A stretch of DNA of 64,000 nt from Serratia surfactantfaciens. Lineage in GTDB: Bacteria; Pseudomonadota; Gammaproteobacteria; Enterobacterales; Enterobacteriaceae. Below are positions 33,825 through 44,058 of the stretch, one piece after another (the stretch's first letter is position 1; each line of letters starts with the position of its first letter). The notes beneath the pieces are model-generated. The model was not told the origin of the DNA. It ran no database searches and was given only the letters and a program-made list of their open reading frames with translations. The stretch spans positions 806,001 to 870,000 of the forward strand of contig NZ_CP016948.1 in assembly GCF_001642805.2 (NCBI RefSeq), given 5' to 3'. Both the position numbers and the translations under genes were made by a program.

Positions 33825-35423
33825 TCAGTTCGGTTTTTTCAGCCGACGCCATAAAGTGGTGCGGCTGATCCCGAGCAATCGGGCGGCGGCGGCGTGGTCG
33901 CCGCCGCATTGCGCCAGCGCTGCTTGGGCGGAAAGGGGCGGCTCTGGCGCCTCGGGCGAGGTTGGCGCCGCCAGTTCCGGCAGCAGCCACTGCAGCGTTT
34001 CACCGCTTGGCGCGGCGCCGGTGCTCAGCATCAGCGCCAACCGTTCCATCATGTTGCGCAGCTCGCGCAGGTTGCCGGGCCAGGCGTAGTGACTGAGCGC
34101 GGCGTAACAGCCGGACATGGCGGTGCGCAGCGGCTCGCTCAGCGGCACGTCGAGCGCCGCCAGCGACTGTTTCAGAAAGTGTTCCGCCAGCATCGCGATA
34201 TCGTCGCCGCGCGTCCGCAGTGGCGGCAGCTGCAGCCGCAGGGCGCTCAGGCGGTAGAACAGGTCTGCACGAAATTCGCCCAGCTGAATCGCCTGTTCCA
34301 GCCGGTTGTGAGTGGCGCTGATGACGCGAAAATCGACCGCCACCGGCTGTTGCCCGCCGACCCGGGTGACGGTTTTCTCTTCCAGCACGCGCAGCAGCCG
34401 GGTCTGCAGATGCAGCGGCATTTCGCCGATCTCATCCAGAAACAGGGTGCCGCCGTTGGCGGTCTCCAGCAGCCCGCGCCGGCCGCCGCGCCGTGAGCCG
34501 GTAAAGGCGCCTTCCTCATAGCCGAACAGTTCTGCCTCCAGCAGCGATTCGGCGATGGCGCCGCAGTTGATGGCGACGAACGGCGGTGTTGCGCCTCTGG
34601 ACGGCGCGCCGCGCCGGGAAAAGTATTCCCGGTGGATCGCCTGCGCCGCCAGCTCTTTGCCGGTGCCGGTTTCTCCTTCGATCAACACCGCCGCCGGCGA
34701 GCGGGCGTACAGCATGATGGTGCGCCGCGCCTGCTCCATCTGCGGGGAGTCGCCCTGCAAATCGCCCAACCCATAGCGCGGCTGCAGGGTATTGCGCGTG
34801 GCGTAGTCGCCGCGTTTGGCGTTGCCCAGCATCAGGCGCGTCACGTCCAGCGCATCGCTGAAGGCGGCGCGCAGGGTGGCAGCGGAATAGAGAAAAATGG
34901 CGGTGAGCCCGGCCTCTTCCGCCAGATCGCTGATGAGGCCCGCGCCGACCACGGCCTGAATGCCGGCGGCTTTCAGCTCGGCGATCTGGCCGCGGGCGTC
35001 CTCTTCGGTCACGTAGCTGCGCTGCTCCAGCGGCAGATCGAAGGTTTGCTGGAACTCCATCAGCGCGGGCAGCGGCGTTTTGTAGGTGATGACGCCGATC
35101 CGATCGGCGGTTCTGCGCGCCTTGCTCAGCGCCTGCAGCAGATCGAAGCCGCCGGGTTTGACCAAAATGACCGGCACCGACAGGCGGCTTTTCAGGTAGG
35201 CACCGTTGGAGCCGGCGGCGATGATGGCGTCGCAAGGCTCGGTCGCCAGGCGAGCGCGAATATGCTGCACCGCTTCCTCAAAGCCGAGGCGGATCGGGGT
35301 GATGGTCGCCAGGTGGTCGAACTCGAGGCTGATATCCCTGAACAGGTCGAACAGACGGGTGATGGAAACGGTCCAGATCACCGGTTTGTCCGGCGTGCGG
35401 GGTGGCGTGATGTGATCGCTCAT
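33825..35423 (-). CDS. prpR: Propionate catabolism operon regulator PrpR
   Basis: The 532-residue product is a sigma-54 activator. The N-terminal PrpR sensor domain (about 1-200) binds 2-methylcitrate in the characterised family. The AAA+ domain (about 225-465) has Walker A GETGTGKE, the sigma-54 loop GAFTGS and the Walker-[12 protein letters not shown]-terminal Fis-type HTH ends at [21 protein letters not shown]. It is divergent from prpBCD, whose gap holds a -24/-12 promoter and a repeat array. It ends 4 bases after the convergent EamA stop. Confidence 0.96.
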   Translation of the reverse strand: MSDHITPPRTPDKPVIWTVSITRLFDLFRDISLEFDHLATITPIRLGFEEAVQHIRARLATEPCDAIIAAGSNGAYLKSRLSVPVILVKPGGFDLLQALSKARRTADRIGVITYKTPLPALMEFQQTFDLPLEQRSYVTEEDARGQIAELKAAGIQAVVGAGLISDLAEEAGLTAIFLYSAATLRAAFSDALDVTRLMLGNAKRGDYATRNTLQPRYGLGDLQGDSPQMEQARRTIMLYARSPAAVLIEGETGTGKELAAQAIHREYFSRRGAPSRGATPPFVAINCGAIAESLLEAELFGYEEGAFTGSRRGGRRGLLETANGGTLFLDEIGEMPLHLQTRLLRVLEEKTVTRVGGQQPVAVDFRVISATHNRLEQAIQLGEFRADLFYRLSALRLQLPPLRTRGDDIAMLAEHFLKQSLAALDVPLSEPLRTAMSGCYAALSHYAWPGNLRELRNMMERLALMLSTGAAPSGETLQWLLPELAAPTSPEAPEPPLSAQAALAQCGGDHAAAARLLGISRTTLWRRLKKPN

Positions 35424-35464
35424 AGTCTGTTACCGAATGAAAGTGGTTGCAGTAGGTGTAGCCT

Positions 35465-35524
35465 TGTTTCAGTCATGTTTCAAATATGCCGCGTGAAACA
35501 GCGATTGAAACGTTAACTGAAACG
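35465..35524. promoter_or_regulatory. PrpR-type upstream array: five TGTTTCA/TGAAAC copies
   Basis: Two TGTTTCA copies (35465-35471, 35476-35482) face three TGAAAC(A/G) copies (35494-35500, 35506-35512, 35518-35524). The pair at 35476 and 35494 makes a palindrome with an 11-base spacer. The array ends 94 bases before the -24 element, the right distance for an enhancer-binding protein. Confidence 0.65.
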
Positions 35525-35617
35525 TTTTTTATCGCTTGGCCTGCCCAATGGCGACGCGGATTTTATAACTCACTTATTTTTATCGTTTTTAATTTTTTCC
35601 TTCACCGAAGTGCAACC

Positions 35618-35633
35618 TGGCCCGCCCCTTGCT
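35618..35633 (+). promoter_or_regulatory. Sigma-54 promoter of prpBCD
   Basis: TGGCCCGCCCCTTGCT has GG (35619-35620) and GC (35631-35632) separated by exactly 10 bases, as needed for -24/-12. Transcription should begin near 35644, 25 bases before prpB. Confidence 0.85.
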
Positions 35634-35668
35634 CTGTCTGTTTCATCTAGCTAATCGGAGAGAACGTC

Positions 35669-36559
35669 ATGACGCTGCGCTCACCCGGGCTCGCCTTTCG
35701 TCAGGCCCTGAGTAACGAAAAACCCCTGCAAATTGCCGGTGCGATCAACGCCAACCATGCCCTGCTGGCCCAGCGGGCCGGATTCCAGGCCATCTACCTT
35801 TCCGGCGGCGGCGTGGCGGCCGGTTCGTTGGGGTTGCCGGACCTGGGCATTTCGACGCTGGACGATGTGCTGACCGACATTCGCCGCATCACCGACGTCT
35901 GCCCGCTGCCGCTGCTGGTGGATGTCGACAGCGGCTTCGGCGCTTCGGCGTTCAACGTCGCCCGCACGGTGCGCTCTGTGAGCAAGGCCGGGGCGGCGGC
36001 GCTGCATATTGAAGATCAAGTCGGCGCCAAACGCTGCGGCCATCGGCCCAATAAGGCCATCGTTTCCACCGAAGAGATGGTGGATCGCATCAAAGCGGCG
36101 GTGGATGCGCGCAGCGATCCGGACTTCGTGATCATGGCGCGCACCGACGCGCTGGCGGTAGAGGGGCTGGAGGCGGCCATCGAGCGTGCTCAGGCCTACG
36201 TGGCGGCCGGGGCCGACATGTTGTTCCCGGAGGCGATTACCGAACTGGGCATGTACCGCCGTTTCGCCGAAGCGACCGGGGTGCCGATCCTCGCCAACAT
36301 CACCGAGTTCGGCGCGACGCCGCTGTTCACCACCGATGAGCTGCGCAGCGCGCAGGTGGATATGGCGCTGTATCCGCTGTCGGCTTTCCGGGCGATGAAC
36401 CGGGCGGCGGAGCGGGTGTACCGCGCCCTGCGCGAGGAGGGCACGCAGAAAAACGTCATCGACACCATGCAGACCCGCAACGAGCTGTATGAAAGCATCA
36501 ACTACTATTTGTTCGAAGAGAAACTCGACGCTCTGTTCGCGCGCCAGCGCGACGAATAA
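35669..36559 (+). CDS. prpB: Methylisocitrate lyase PrpB
   Basis: The 296-residue product cleaves 2-methylisocitrate to pyruvate and succinate, the last step of the methylcitrate cycle. It is of the isocitrate-lyase/PEP-mutase fold. The active-site motif KRCGH (in [11 protein letters not shown]) and the metal-binding DVDSGFG are visible. It is the first gene of the operon, behind the sigma-54 promoter, with a CGGAGAGAA ribosome site. prpC follows 33 bases later. Confidence 0.97.
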   Translation: MTLRSPGLAFRQALSNEKPLQIAGAINANHALLAQRAGFQAIYLSGGGVAAGSLGLPDLGISTLDDVLTDIRRITDVCPLPLLVDVDSGFGASAFNVARTVRSVSKAGAAALHIEDQVGAKRCGHRPNKAIVSTEEMVDRIKAAVDARSDPDFVIMARTDALAVEGLEAAIERAQAYVAAGADMLFPEAITELGMYRRFAEATGVPILANITEFGATPLFTTDELRSAQVDMALYPLSAFRAMNRAAERVYRALREEGTQKNVIDTMQTRNELYESINYYLFEEKLDALFARQRDE

Positions 36560-36592
36560 GCGCCATTCACGCAATAGCCAAATGAGGACAGT

Positions 36593-37756
36593 ATGAGCCA
36601 AGCGATCCCTCCGCAAAGCCCGACTGGCGATAAGCCGAAAAAATCCGTGGCGTTATCCGGCGTGCCCGCCGGGAATACCGCGCTGTGCTCCGTAGGGCGC
36701 AGCGGCAACGATCTGCACTATCGCGGTTACGACATTCTCGATCTCGCGCGCCACTGCGAGTTTGAAGAGGTGGCTCACCTGCTGATCCACGGCAAGCTGC
36801 CCAACCGCGACGAACTTCATGCCTATAAACATCGCTTGAAAGCGCTGCGCGGCCTGCCGGCCAGCGTGCGCACGGTGCTGGAGGCCCTGCCGGCGGCGTC
36901 TCACCCGATGGACGTGATGCGCACCGGCGTCTCGGCCCTTGGCTGCACCCTGCCGGAAAAAGAGCAGCACGGCGCGGCCGGCGCGCGCGACATCGCCGAC
37001 CGGCTGCTGGCGTCGCTGGGATCGATGCTGCTCTACTGGTATCACTACAGCCACAACGGCGAACGCATTCAGCCGGAGACCGACGATGACTCCATCGGCG
37101 GCCACTTCCTGCACCTGCTGCACGGCGAAGCGCCTTCCGCCAGCTGGGAGCAGGCGATGCACGCCTCATTGATCCTCTACGCCGAGCATGAGTTCAACGC
37201 CTCGACCTTCGCCGGCCGGGTGATCGCCGGCACCGGATCCGATATCTATTCGGCGATCGTCGGCGCCATTGGCGCGCTGCGCGGGCCGAAGCACGGCGGC
37301 GCCAACGAGGTGTCGCTGGAGATCCAGCAGCGCTATGAAACGCCGGACGAAGCGGAAACCGACATTCGCCGTCGCATCGATAACAAAGAGGTGGTGATCG
37401 GTTTCGGGCATCCGGTGTACACCGTCTCCGATCCGCGCCATCAGGTGATCAAAGAGATCGCGCTGCGCCTGTCGCAGGAAGCGGGCGCGATGAAGCTGTA
37501 TGACATCGCCGACCGGCTGGAGAGCGTGATGCGCGACACCAAAAAGATGTTCCCCAACCTCGACTGGTTCTCGGCGGTGTCTTATTACCAGCTGGGCGTG
37601 CCCACCGAAATGTTTACGCCGCTGTTTGTCATGGCGCGCGTCAGCGGCTGGTCGGCGCACATCATCGAGCAACGGCAGGACAACAAAATCATTCGTCCGT
37701 CCGCCAACTATACCGGGCCGGAAACGCGGGCGTTCGTACCGCTGGATCAGCGCTGA
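36593..37756 (+). CDS. prpC: 2-methylcitrate synthase PrpC
   Basis: The 387-residue citrate-synthase-family enzyme condenses propionyl-CoA with oxaloacetate to give 2-methylcitrate. The catalytic His and Asp regions are visible: [27 protein letters not shown] and the Asp in [13 protein letters not shown]. The N-terminus with [17 protein letters not shown] matches PrpC proteins. It sits between prpB and prpD on one transcript. Confidence 0.96.
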   Translation: MSQAIPPQSPTGDKPKKSVALSGVPAGNTALCSVGRSGNDLHYRGYDILDLARHCEFEEVAHLLIHGKLPNRDELHAYKHRLKALRGLPASVRTVLEALPAASHPMDVMRTGVSALGCTLPEKEQHGAAGARDIADRLLASLGSMLLYWYHYSHNGERIQPETDDDSIGGHFLHLLHGEAPSASWEQAMHASLILYAEHEFNASTFAGRVIAGTGSDIYSAIVGAIGALRGPKHGGANEVSLEIQQRYETPDEAETDIRRRIDNKEVVIGFGHPVYTVSDPRHQVIKEIALRLSQEAGAMKLYDIADRLESVMRDTKKMFPNLDWFSAVSYYQLGVPTEMFTPLFVMARVSGWSAHIIEQRQDNKIIRPSANYTGPETRAFVPLDQR

Positions 37757-37803
37757 GCGCCGATCGTTATCGTGTCATTTTCACTATGGAGCCTTTGGGA
37801 ATC

Positions 37804-39258
37804 ATGATGCTTGAGTCTGCCAATACCCGCCGCCCGTCGTTCGATCGCGAAATGGTCGATATCGTCGATTATGTGATGAAAGAGGCCGTCGATACCCCGG
37901 CGGCGTATCGCACCGCCCACTATTGCCTGCTCGATACCCTCGGTTGCGGGCTGGAGGCGCTGAGCTACCCGGCCTGCAAGAAACTGATGGGGCCGGTGGT
38001 GCCGGGCGCCGAGGTGCTGAACGGCAGTCGGGTGCCGGGCACCCGCTTCCAGCTGGATCCGGTGCAGGCGGCGTTCAATATCGGCGCCATGATCCGCTGG
38101 CTCGATTTCAACGACACCTGGCTGGCGGCGGAATGGGGCCACCCGTCAGATAACCTGGGCGGGATCCTGGCGGTAGCCGACTGGCTCTCTCGCCAGGCGG
38201 TGGCGGCGGGCAAAGCGCCGCTGACCATGCGGCAGGTACTGATCGCCATGATCAAGGCGCACGAGATCCAGGGCTGCCTGGCGTTGGAAAACGCCTTCAA
38301 CCGGGTGGGGCTGGATCACGTGCTGCTGGTGAAAGTGGCGTCCACCGCGGTGGTGGCGCAGATGCTCGGCCTGAGCCGCGCGGAGATCCTGAACGCGGTA
38401 TCGCTGGCGTGGGTGGACGGACAGTCGCTGCGCACCTATCGCCACGCGCCGAACGCCGGCACCCGCAAATCCTGGGCGGCGGGGGATGCGACCTCCCGCG
38501 CGGTGCGGTTGGCGCTGATGGCCGCCACCGGCGAGATGGGTTATCCCTCGGCGCTGACGGCGCCGACCTGGGGGTTCTACGACGTTTCTTTCAACGGCAA
38601 ACCCTTCCGCTTCCAGCGGCCGTACGGCGCGTACGTGATGGAGAACGTGCTGTTTAAAATTTCGTTCCCGGCGGAGTTCCATGCCCAGACCGCCGTGGAG
38701 GCGGCGATGACGCTGCATCGCCAGATGCAGGCCGCTGGCAAAACCGCCGCCGACATCGCCAGAGTGAGCATCCGCACCCACGAGGCCTGCCTGCGCATTA
38801 TCGACAAGCAAGGGCCGCTGGATAATCCGGCGGATCGCGATCACTGCATTCAGTATATGGTGGCGATCCCGCTGCTGTTCGGGCGGCTGACGGCGGCCGA
38901 TTACGAGGATCGGGTGGCCGAGGATCCGCGCATCGACGCGTTGCGCGGCAAGATCCACTGCCATGAAGATCCCGCCTTCACCCGCGATTATCACGATCCG
39001 GAAAAACGCTCGATCGCCAATGCGCTGACGATAGAGTTCACCGACGGCAGCCGTCTGGATGAAGTGGCGGTGGAGTACCCCATCGGCCATGCGCGGCGGC
39101 GCGAAGAGGGCATCCCGCTGCTGATCGAGAAGTTCAAAATCAACCTGTCGCGCCAGTTCCCGGCTCTGCAGCAGCAGCGCATTCTCGAGGTGTCGCTGGA
39201 TCGGCAGCGGCTGGCGCAGATGCCGGTCAACGAGTACCTGGATTTGTGGGTGATCTGA
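37804..39258 (+). CDS. prpD: 2-methylcitrate dehydratase PrpD
   Basis: The product (about 484 residues) belongs to the MmgE/PrpD family and dehydrates 2-methylcitrate to 2-methyl-cis-aconitate. Sequences such as [40 protein letters not shown] and [18 protein letters not shown] [11 protein letters not shown] match the family closely. Three ATGs are possible (37786, 37804, 37807); the usual N-terminal length of PrpD fits 37804 or 37807. No prpE follows: the next gene is a LysE exporter. Confidence 0.96.
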   Translation: MMLESANTRRPSFDREMVDIVDYVMKEAVDTPAAYRTAHYCLLDTLGCGLEALSYPACKKLMGPVVPGAEVLNGSRVPGTRFQLDPVQAAFNIGAMIRWLDFNDTWLAAEWGHPSDNLGGILAVADWLSRQAVAAGKAPLTMRQVLIAMIKAHEIQGCLALENAFNRVGLDHVLLVKVASTAVVAQMLGLSRAEILNAVSLAWVDGQSLRTYRHAPNAGTRKSWAAGDATSRAVRLALMAATGEMGYPSALTAPTWGFYDVSFNGKPFRFQRPYGAYVMENVLFKISFPAEFHAQTAVEAAMTLHRQMQAAGKTAADIARVSIRTHEACLRIIDKQGPLDNPADRDHCIQYMVAIPLLFGRLTAADYEDRVAEDPRIDALRGKIHCHEDPAFTRDYHDPEKRSIANALTIEFTDGSRLDEVAVEYPIGHARRREEGIPLLIEKFKINLSRQFPALQQQRILEVSLDRQRLAQMPVNEYLDLWVI

Positions 39259-39262
39259 CGCG

Positions 39263-39293
39263 AGCGGCGCTGACAAGCCATGTCGGCGCCGCT
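39263..39293 (+). other. Strong hairpin after prpD
   Basis: Thirteen-base arms (39263-39275 and 39281-39293) pair fully in RNA with one G-U pair. There is no T run, so it may stabilise the 3' end of the prp message rather than end it. Confidence 0.5.
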
Positions 39294-39337
39294 ATGATGA
39301 ATGCTCCATTCCCGTTCGTTTTCTTATCAGGTGATTC

Positions 39338-39967
39338 ATGATTGATGCCGCAACGCTGCTGTTGTTTTCCGGCGCCTGCGTGGCGCTGGCGCTCACCCCC
39401 GGTCCGGATATGCTGCTGATCGCTTCGCGCAGCGTCAGCCAGGGGCGGCGCGCCGGTTTCGCTTCGCTGGCGGGCATCCAGCTCGGCACGTACTGCCACG
39501 CGCTGGCGGCGGCGCTGGGGTTGTCGCAACTGTTCGTCGCCGTGCCGCTGGCCTACGACGCGGTGAGGATGCTGGGTGCCGCCTATCTGCTCTATCTGGC
39601 GTGGAAAACGCTGCGATCCGGCAGCAGTCTGCAGGCTTCTTCCGGGTTGCAGGCGGTGCCGACGGCGCGCATTTTCCGTCAGGGATTGTTCACCAACATC
39701 CTCAACCCGAAAATGGCGCTGTTCGTGCTGGCGCTGTTCCCGCAGTTTATCGATCCGCGCGCCGGCTCGGTGGTGGTGCAGATGCTGGCGCTGGCGACGG
39801 TGTTGAATCTGGTGGGCTTGCTGATTAACGGCGGGATGATCCTGGCGGTCAGCGGCATGAAAAGCCGCTTTGCCGGCCGCCGTTTCAGCGCCCGTTGGCC
39901 GAACTACCTGCTGAGCGGGGTATTCGCCGGGCTGGCCTGCAAACTCATTTTCGACAGTCGTCGTTAA
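39338..39967 (+). CDS. LysE/RhtB family amino acid exporter
   Basis: The 209-residue inner-membrane protein has six hydrophobic segments. Family signatures are ALTPGPDMLLIASRSVSQGR in the N-terminal half, LGAAYLLYLAWKTLRSG and FRQGLFTNILNPKMALFVLALFPQF. It should export an amino acid or homoserine-like compound; which one cannot be told. Its end overlaps the convergent XRE gene by four bases. Confidence 0.92.
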   Translation: MIDAATLLLFSGACVALALTPGPDMLLIASRSVSQGRRAGFASLAGIQLGTYCHALAAALGLSQLFVAVPLAYDAVRMLGAAYLLYLAWKTLRSGSSLQASSGLQAVPTARIFRQGLFTNILNPKMALFVLALFPQFIDPRAGSVVVQMLALATVLNLVGLLINGGMILAVSGMKSRFAGRRFSARWPNYLLSGVFAGLACKLIFDSRR

Positions 39968-40803
39968 CCCTCGCGCAGCAGCGCTTCAAACACCGCGCTG
40001 GCCGGTTCGTCCGGCAGCGCGCTGTACATCACCAGCCGCAGGTGATTCTCTTCGTCGACGATGAAAGAGGCATGGTCAAAGGTGACCGGGCCGATTTCCG
40101 GGAGGGTGAAGCTGCGCCGCCCCTGGCAACGCCCGTGAATGTCATGCTGCCGCCAGAGCTGGCGGAACTGCGGCGATACCCGCTCCAGCGCCTGCACCCG
40201 TTGACGCATCACCTCATCCTCCGGCGCACGGGCATAGTCGCGCCGGAAACTGGCCAGGATCTGCGGCGCCTGCGCCCGCCACTCCAGCAGGCGCGCATTG
40301 AGCTGCGGATCGGCAAACAGCATCCACAACATGTTGCGCTCTTGCGCCGGGCGCTCGTCGATGGCGAACAGCCGCTGCGCCGCCGGGTTCCAGGCGATGA
40401 TGTCCCAACTGAGGTTCATGACGTAGGCCGGCCGCAGCGCCAGATCGTCCAACAGCCGCCGCACCAACGGCGAAACCTGGCACCACTGATGTCCGACCGG
40501 CACCGGTGGCCGCTGATGCGCCAATAAGAACAGGTGGTAGCGGCCGGCGGCATCGAGCTGCAGCACCCGCGCCAGATTTTCCAAAAACGCCACCGAGGCA
40601 TTGATTTCCCTGCCTTGCTCCAGCCAGGTGTACCAGGTGAGGCCGACGCCGGCCAGCGCCGCGACCTCCTCACGCCGCAATCCCGGCGTGCGGCGGCGGC
40701 TGCCGCTCGGCAAACCGACCGCCTGCGGCGACAGCTGTTCTCGTTTTTGACGCAGAAAATCCGCCAGTTCGTGGCGGGTGCGTTCCAGGGTGCGTGGGGG
40801 CAT
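39964..40803 (-). CDS. XRE-family regulator with MmyB-like ligand domain
   Basis: The 279-residue product has an N-terminal HTH (ELADFLRQKREQLSP; RRRTPGLRREEVAALAGVGLTWYTWLEQGR, about 10-75) and a C-terminal PAS-like MmyB/MLTR ligand domain (NLSWDIIAWNPAAQRLF; TFDHASFIVDEENHLRLVMY). Such regulators commonly repress a divergent gene, here an MFS transporter 99 bases away. The start at 40803 excludes a poor upstream extension. Confidence 0.9.
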   Translation of the reverse strand: MPPRTLERTRHELADFLRQKREQLSPQAVGLPSGSRRRTPGLRREEVAALAGVGLTWYTWLEQGREINASVAFLENLARVLQLDAAGRYHLFLLAHQRPPVPVGHQWCQVSPLVRRLLDDLALRPAYVMNLSWDIIAWNPAAQRLFAIDERPAQERNMLWMLFADPQLNARLLEWRAQAPQILASFRRDYARAPEDEVMRQRVQALERVSPQFRQLWRQHDIHGRCQGRRSFTLPEIGPVTFDHASFIVDEENHLRLVMYSALPDEPASAVFEALLREG

Positions 40804-40819
40804 GGCGGCCGTCCTGTTG

Positions 40820-40855
40820 CTGTTAGTAATAGTATAACTGGCTATATAGTAACAG
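40820..40855. promoter_or_regulatory. Candidate operator between XRE regulator and MFS gene
   Basis: CTGTTAGTA (40820-40828) and TAGTAACAG (40847-40855) form an inverted repeat with one mismatch around an AT-rich centre that could hold the -10 elements of both genes. Confidence 0.4.
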
Positions 40856-40902
40856 TTTAAACCCTGTTCCATACTGCGGCCATCATAATCTCTGGAGGTG
40901 GT

Positions 40903-42327
40903 ATGGAACATTCATTATCTGGTGAACGGCGGGGATTGCCCGGCCTGCCGGTACTGCTGTTGGGCGGTTTTGTCACGGTGTTCGATCTGTTTGTGGTCAA
41001 TGTGGCGGCGCCGGTGATCCAGCAACAGTTCGCCGCCGATTTCGCCGCTATCGGTTTGATCGTCGCCGGTTATGAGCTGGCGTTTGGGGTACTGCTGATC
41101 GCCGGCGGACGCCTGGGGGATCGCTTCGGGCGTCGGCGTCTGTTCAGCCTCGGCATGTTGGGATTCACGCTGAGTTCCCTGTTGTGCGGGCTGGCGGGGT
41201 CGCTTAGCCTGCTGATCGCCGCCCGTGTTCTGCAAGGCGCGGCGGCGGCGCTGCTGTTCCCGCAGATCTACGCCCTGATGCGGGTGCTGTACCCGCCGCA
41301 ACAGCGGCGGCGCGCTTTCGCCTGGCTGGGGATGACGCTGGGATTGGCGGCGATCTTCGGACAGATCCTCGGGGGTTTCATTATCGAGGCCAATCTGTTC
41401 GGCAGCGGCTGGCGCATGATCTTCCTGATCAATCTGCCGATCGGCGCGCTGGCGCTGTGGGCGACGCGCCGCATTCCCGAATCGCGGGTGGCGCAGGCGC
41501 AGCGGTTAGACGGCGTTGGCCTGCTGCTGGCGGCGGCCGGCCTGTCGCTGTTGCTGCTGCCATTGCTGGAAGGGCCGGCGCGCGGTTGGCCGTGGTGGAT
41601 CGCGCCGATGCTGGCATTGGCGCTGCTGACGCTGTGGGGTTTCCTGCGCTGGGAACGCCGCCTGGCAAAGCGCGGTGGCGATGCGGTGCTCGATCCGGCG
41701 CTGTTCCGCCAGGCGGGCTTCGCACCGGGCATGGCGGTGGTGTTGGCGATTTATGCCACCGCCTCCTCGTTTTTCTTGTGCTTCGCGCTGCTGCTGCAGG
41801 CGGGGGCGGGGCTCACGCCTTTTCAGGCGGGCAGCCTGTTCGCCCCGGCCAGCGCGGCCTTTATGCTGGCCTCGATGCTGGCGCCCCGGCTGGCGCTGCG
41901 TTGGGGTAACGATGTGCTGAGCGCGGGCGTGGCGATTTACGCCGTCGGGTTGGCACTATTGATGACGCAGGCGCTGTGGGGGGCGGCGCTGGCACATCCT
42001 CTGCGGTTGCTGCCGGGGTTGGTGGTGCTGGGATTCGGCCAGGCGCTGAGTATGACGCCGCTGCTGAATCTGGTGCTCGGTTTGGCGCAGGAGCGGCAGG
42101 CGGGCATGGCGGCGGGTCTGGTTGCCACCGTGCAGCAGGTGGGGGGCGCGCTGGGCATCGTGGTCAGCGGCGTCGGCTTCGTTCCGCTGTTGGCGAGCGG
42201 CGGCGCGGCGGAGCGCTACGCCCAGGCGTTCGCTGGCGCCATGGTGTTTAATCTGTTGGCGATGGGCGTCGCCCTGCTGTTATTAAACCGGATCAACCGA
42301 AATAGCCGGAAAGCGGATCTTAAGTAG
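40903..42327 (+). CDS. MFS transporter (DHA2/EmrB-like)
   Basis: The 474-residue inner-membrane protein has about 14 hydrophobic segments. FDLFVVNVAAPVIQQQFAAD, the motif-A GGRLGDRFGRRRLF and IFGQILGGFIIEANLFGSGWRMIFLINLPIGALAL place it in the drug:proton antiporter-2 group. A CTGGAGG ribosome site precedes the ATG. It is likely a drug or toxin exporter held down by the divergent XRE regulator. Confidence 0.92.
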   Translation: MEHSLSGERRGLPGLPVLLLGGFVTVFDLFVVNVAAPVIQQQFAADFAAIGLIVAGYELAFGVLLIAGGRLGDRFGRRRLFSLGMLGFTLSSLLCGLAGSLSLLIAARVLQGAAAALLFPQIYALMRVLYPPQQRRRAFAWLGMTLGLAAIFGQILGGFIIEANLFGSGWRMIFLINLPIGALALWATRRIPESRVAQAQRLDGVGLLLAAAGLSLLLLPLLEGPARGWPWWIAPMLALALLTLWGFLRWERRLAKRGGDAVLDPALFRQAGFAPGMAVVLAIYATASSFFLCFALLLQAGAGLTPFQAGSLFAPASAAFMLASMLAPRLALRWGNDVLSAGVAIYAVGLALLMTQALWGAALAHPLRLLPGLVVLGFGQALSMTPLLNLVLGLAQERQAGMAAGLVATVQQVGGALGIVVSGVGFVPLLASGGAAERYAQAFAGAMVFNLLAMGVALLLLNRINRNSRKADLK

Positions 42328-42384
42328 GCCGCCGGCGGGTGCTTTACTGTCGTCATCATGAGAGAGCGATAAGGAGCCACACTG

Positions 42385-43014
42385 ATGTTTCAACCCGCCG
42401 CATTTCGCGAAGACGATCTTGATACCCAACTGGCGCTGGTGCGCGCCCATCCGCTCGGGCTGCTGGTCAGCCACGGCGAACAGGGATTGACGGCCGATCC
42501 GCTGCCGTTTGTGGCCGATGTCGAGCAAGGGCAGCTCCGGCTGCGGGGGCACCTGTCGCGCGCCAACGAACACTGGCGGCGGTTGCAACAGGTGGCCGAA
42601 TGTCTGGTGATCTTTCAGGGCGTGGAGGGCTATGTGTCGCCCGGCTGGTACCCGAGCAAGCGCCAGAGCGGCAAGGTGGTGCCGACCTGGAACTACAGCG
42701 TCGTGCAGCTGTATGGCGTGCCGACGGTGACGGACGACCCGGCCTGGCTGCGCCGGCAGCTGATCGATCTGACCGCGCAGCAGGAAGGGCGGCGTCCTGA
42801 ACCCTGGCGGCTCGACGATGCGCCGGCCAACTACATCGCCGCACAGCTTAAAGGCATCGTCGGTATTGAGATCGCCGTCACCCGGCGCGAAGGCAAATGG
42901 AAGATGAGCCAAAACCGCAGCGCCGACGATGCCGACGGGGTGATCGCCGGGCTGCGCGACGGCGATGAAGCGCAGCGGCGGCTGGCGGCGGAGGTTGAGC
43001 GGCGGCGCGGATAG
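42385..43014 (+). CDS. PaiB-like FMN-binding protein
   Basis: The 209-residue product matches the PaiB / FMN-binding negative regulator family: FREDDLDTQLALVRAHPLGLLVS at the start, FQGVEGYVSPGWYPSK and VPTWNYSVVQLYG in the middle, and a split-barrel flavin fold. In Bacillus, PaiB was linked to control of degradative enzymes; here its role may be a flavin- or haem-linked enzyme. It lies alone before ybiB. Confidence 0.88.
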   Translation: MFQPAAFREDDLDTQLALVRAHPLGLLVSHGEQGLTADPLPFVADVEQGQLRLRGHLSRANEHWRRLQQVAECLVIFQGVEGYVSPGWYPSKRQSGKVVPTWNYSVVQLYGVPTVTDDPAWLRRQLIDLTAQQEGRRPEPWRLDDAPANYIAAQLKGIVGIEIAVTRREGKWKMSQNRSADDADGVIAGLRDGDEAQRRLAAEVERRRG

Positions 43015-43052
43015 GGTATGCTAACCGAAGAGTGAGCTGAGGGAACCTTCGG

Positions 43053-44012
43053 ATGGATTACACCAAAATTATCAAAGAAATAGGCCGCGGCAAAAACCAT
43101 GCGCGCGACCTGGACCGGCAGACCGCTTTTCAGCTGTATCAGGCGATGCTGGCCGAGGAGGTCCCCGAGCTGGAGCTGGGCGGCATTCTGATCGCGCTGC
43201 GCATCAAGGGCGAAGCCGAAGAGGAGATGCTGGGCTTCTACCAGGCGATGCAGCAGCAGGTGCTGCCGCTGCAGGCGCCGCAGGGGCGGCCATTGCCGGT
43301 GGTGTTGCCGAGCTACAACGGCGCGCGTAAGCAGGCCAATCTGACGCCGTTGCTGGCGCTGCTGCTCGCGAAGGTGGGCCTGCCGGTGGTGGTGCACGGC
43401 GTGCTGGACGACAGCACCCGCGTGACCAGCGCCGAGATTTTCCGCGCGCTTGGGCTGCCGTGGTCAGAACAGGCCGATCACGCCCAGCGGCGTCTCGATA
43501 GCGGCGAGGCGGTATTCATGCCGGTTTCCACGCTGTCGGCGCCGCTGGCGCGGCAGCTCGGGTTGCGTTGGCGCATGGGGGTGCGCAACAGCGCCCATAC
43601 GCTGGCCAAGCTGGCGACGCCGTTCGGCGAACAGGATGCGCTGCGCCTCGCCAGCGTCTCACACCCGGAGTATGTCGGCCGGGTGGCGTCGTTTTTCCGC
43701 CAGATCGGCGCCCGCGGGCTGCTGATGCACGGCACGGAAGGCGAAGCTTACGCCAACCCGCTGCGCTGCCCGCAAATTCACCATATCGTCGGCGGCGAAC
43801 AGCGCATCTTGCTGGAACGCACCTTACAGGATGAAACGCCGCTCTTGCCGGCGGCGAAAGACGCGGAAACCACCGCGCGCTGGACCGAGCGCTGCCTGGC
43901 CGGCGAGGTGGCGATCCCGCTGGCCATTCAGCGGCAGATCGCCTGTTGTCTGGTGGCCACCGGCGAAAGCGAGACGCTGGAGCAGGGGCTGCGGCGCCTG
44001 CATCAGGCCTAA
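43053..44012 (+). CDS. ybiB: DNA-binding protein YbiB (phosphoribosyltransferase-like)
   Basis: The 319-residue product matches YbiB, a member of the TrpD/NP-II fold family that binds nucleic acid instead of acting on anthranilate. The N-terminus YTKIIKEIGRGKNHARDLDR and the later LTPLLALLLAKVGLPVVVHG fit. In E. coli ybiB lies directly after dinG and is SOS-linked; here the two are separated by about 10.7 kb of accessory genes. A short gap follows before the M3 peptidase. Confidence 0.93.
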   Translation: MDYTKIIKEIGRGKNHARDLDRQTAFQLYQAMLAEEVPELELGGILIALRIKGEAEEEMLGFYQAMQQQVLPLQAPQGRPLPVVLPSYNGARKQANLTPLLALLLAKVGLPVVVHGVLDDSTRVTSAEIFRALGLPWSEQADHAQRRLDSGEAVFMPVSTLSAPLARQLGLRWRMGVRNSAHTLAKLATPFGEQDALRLASVSHPEYVGRVASFFRQIGARGLLMHGTEGEAYANPLRCPQIHHIVGGEQRILLERTLQDETPLLPAAKDAETTARWTERCLAGEVAIPLAIQRQIACCLVATGESETLEQGLRRLHQA

Positions 44013-44058
44013 GCGAGACTATACTGGGATATTTCCTCATCGGCTGAGAAGGACGGTT

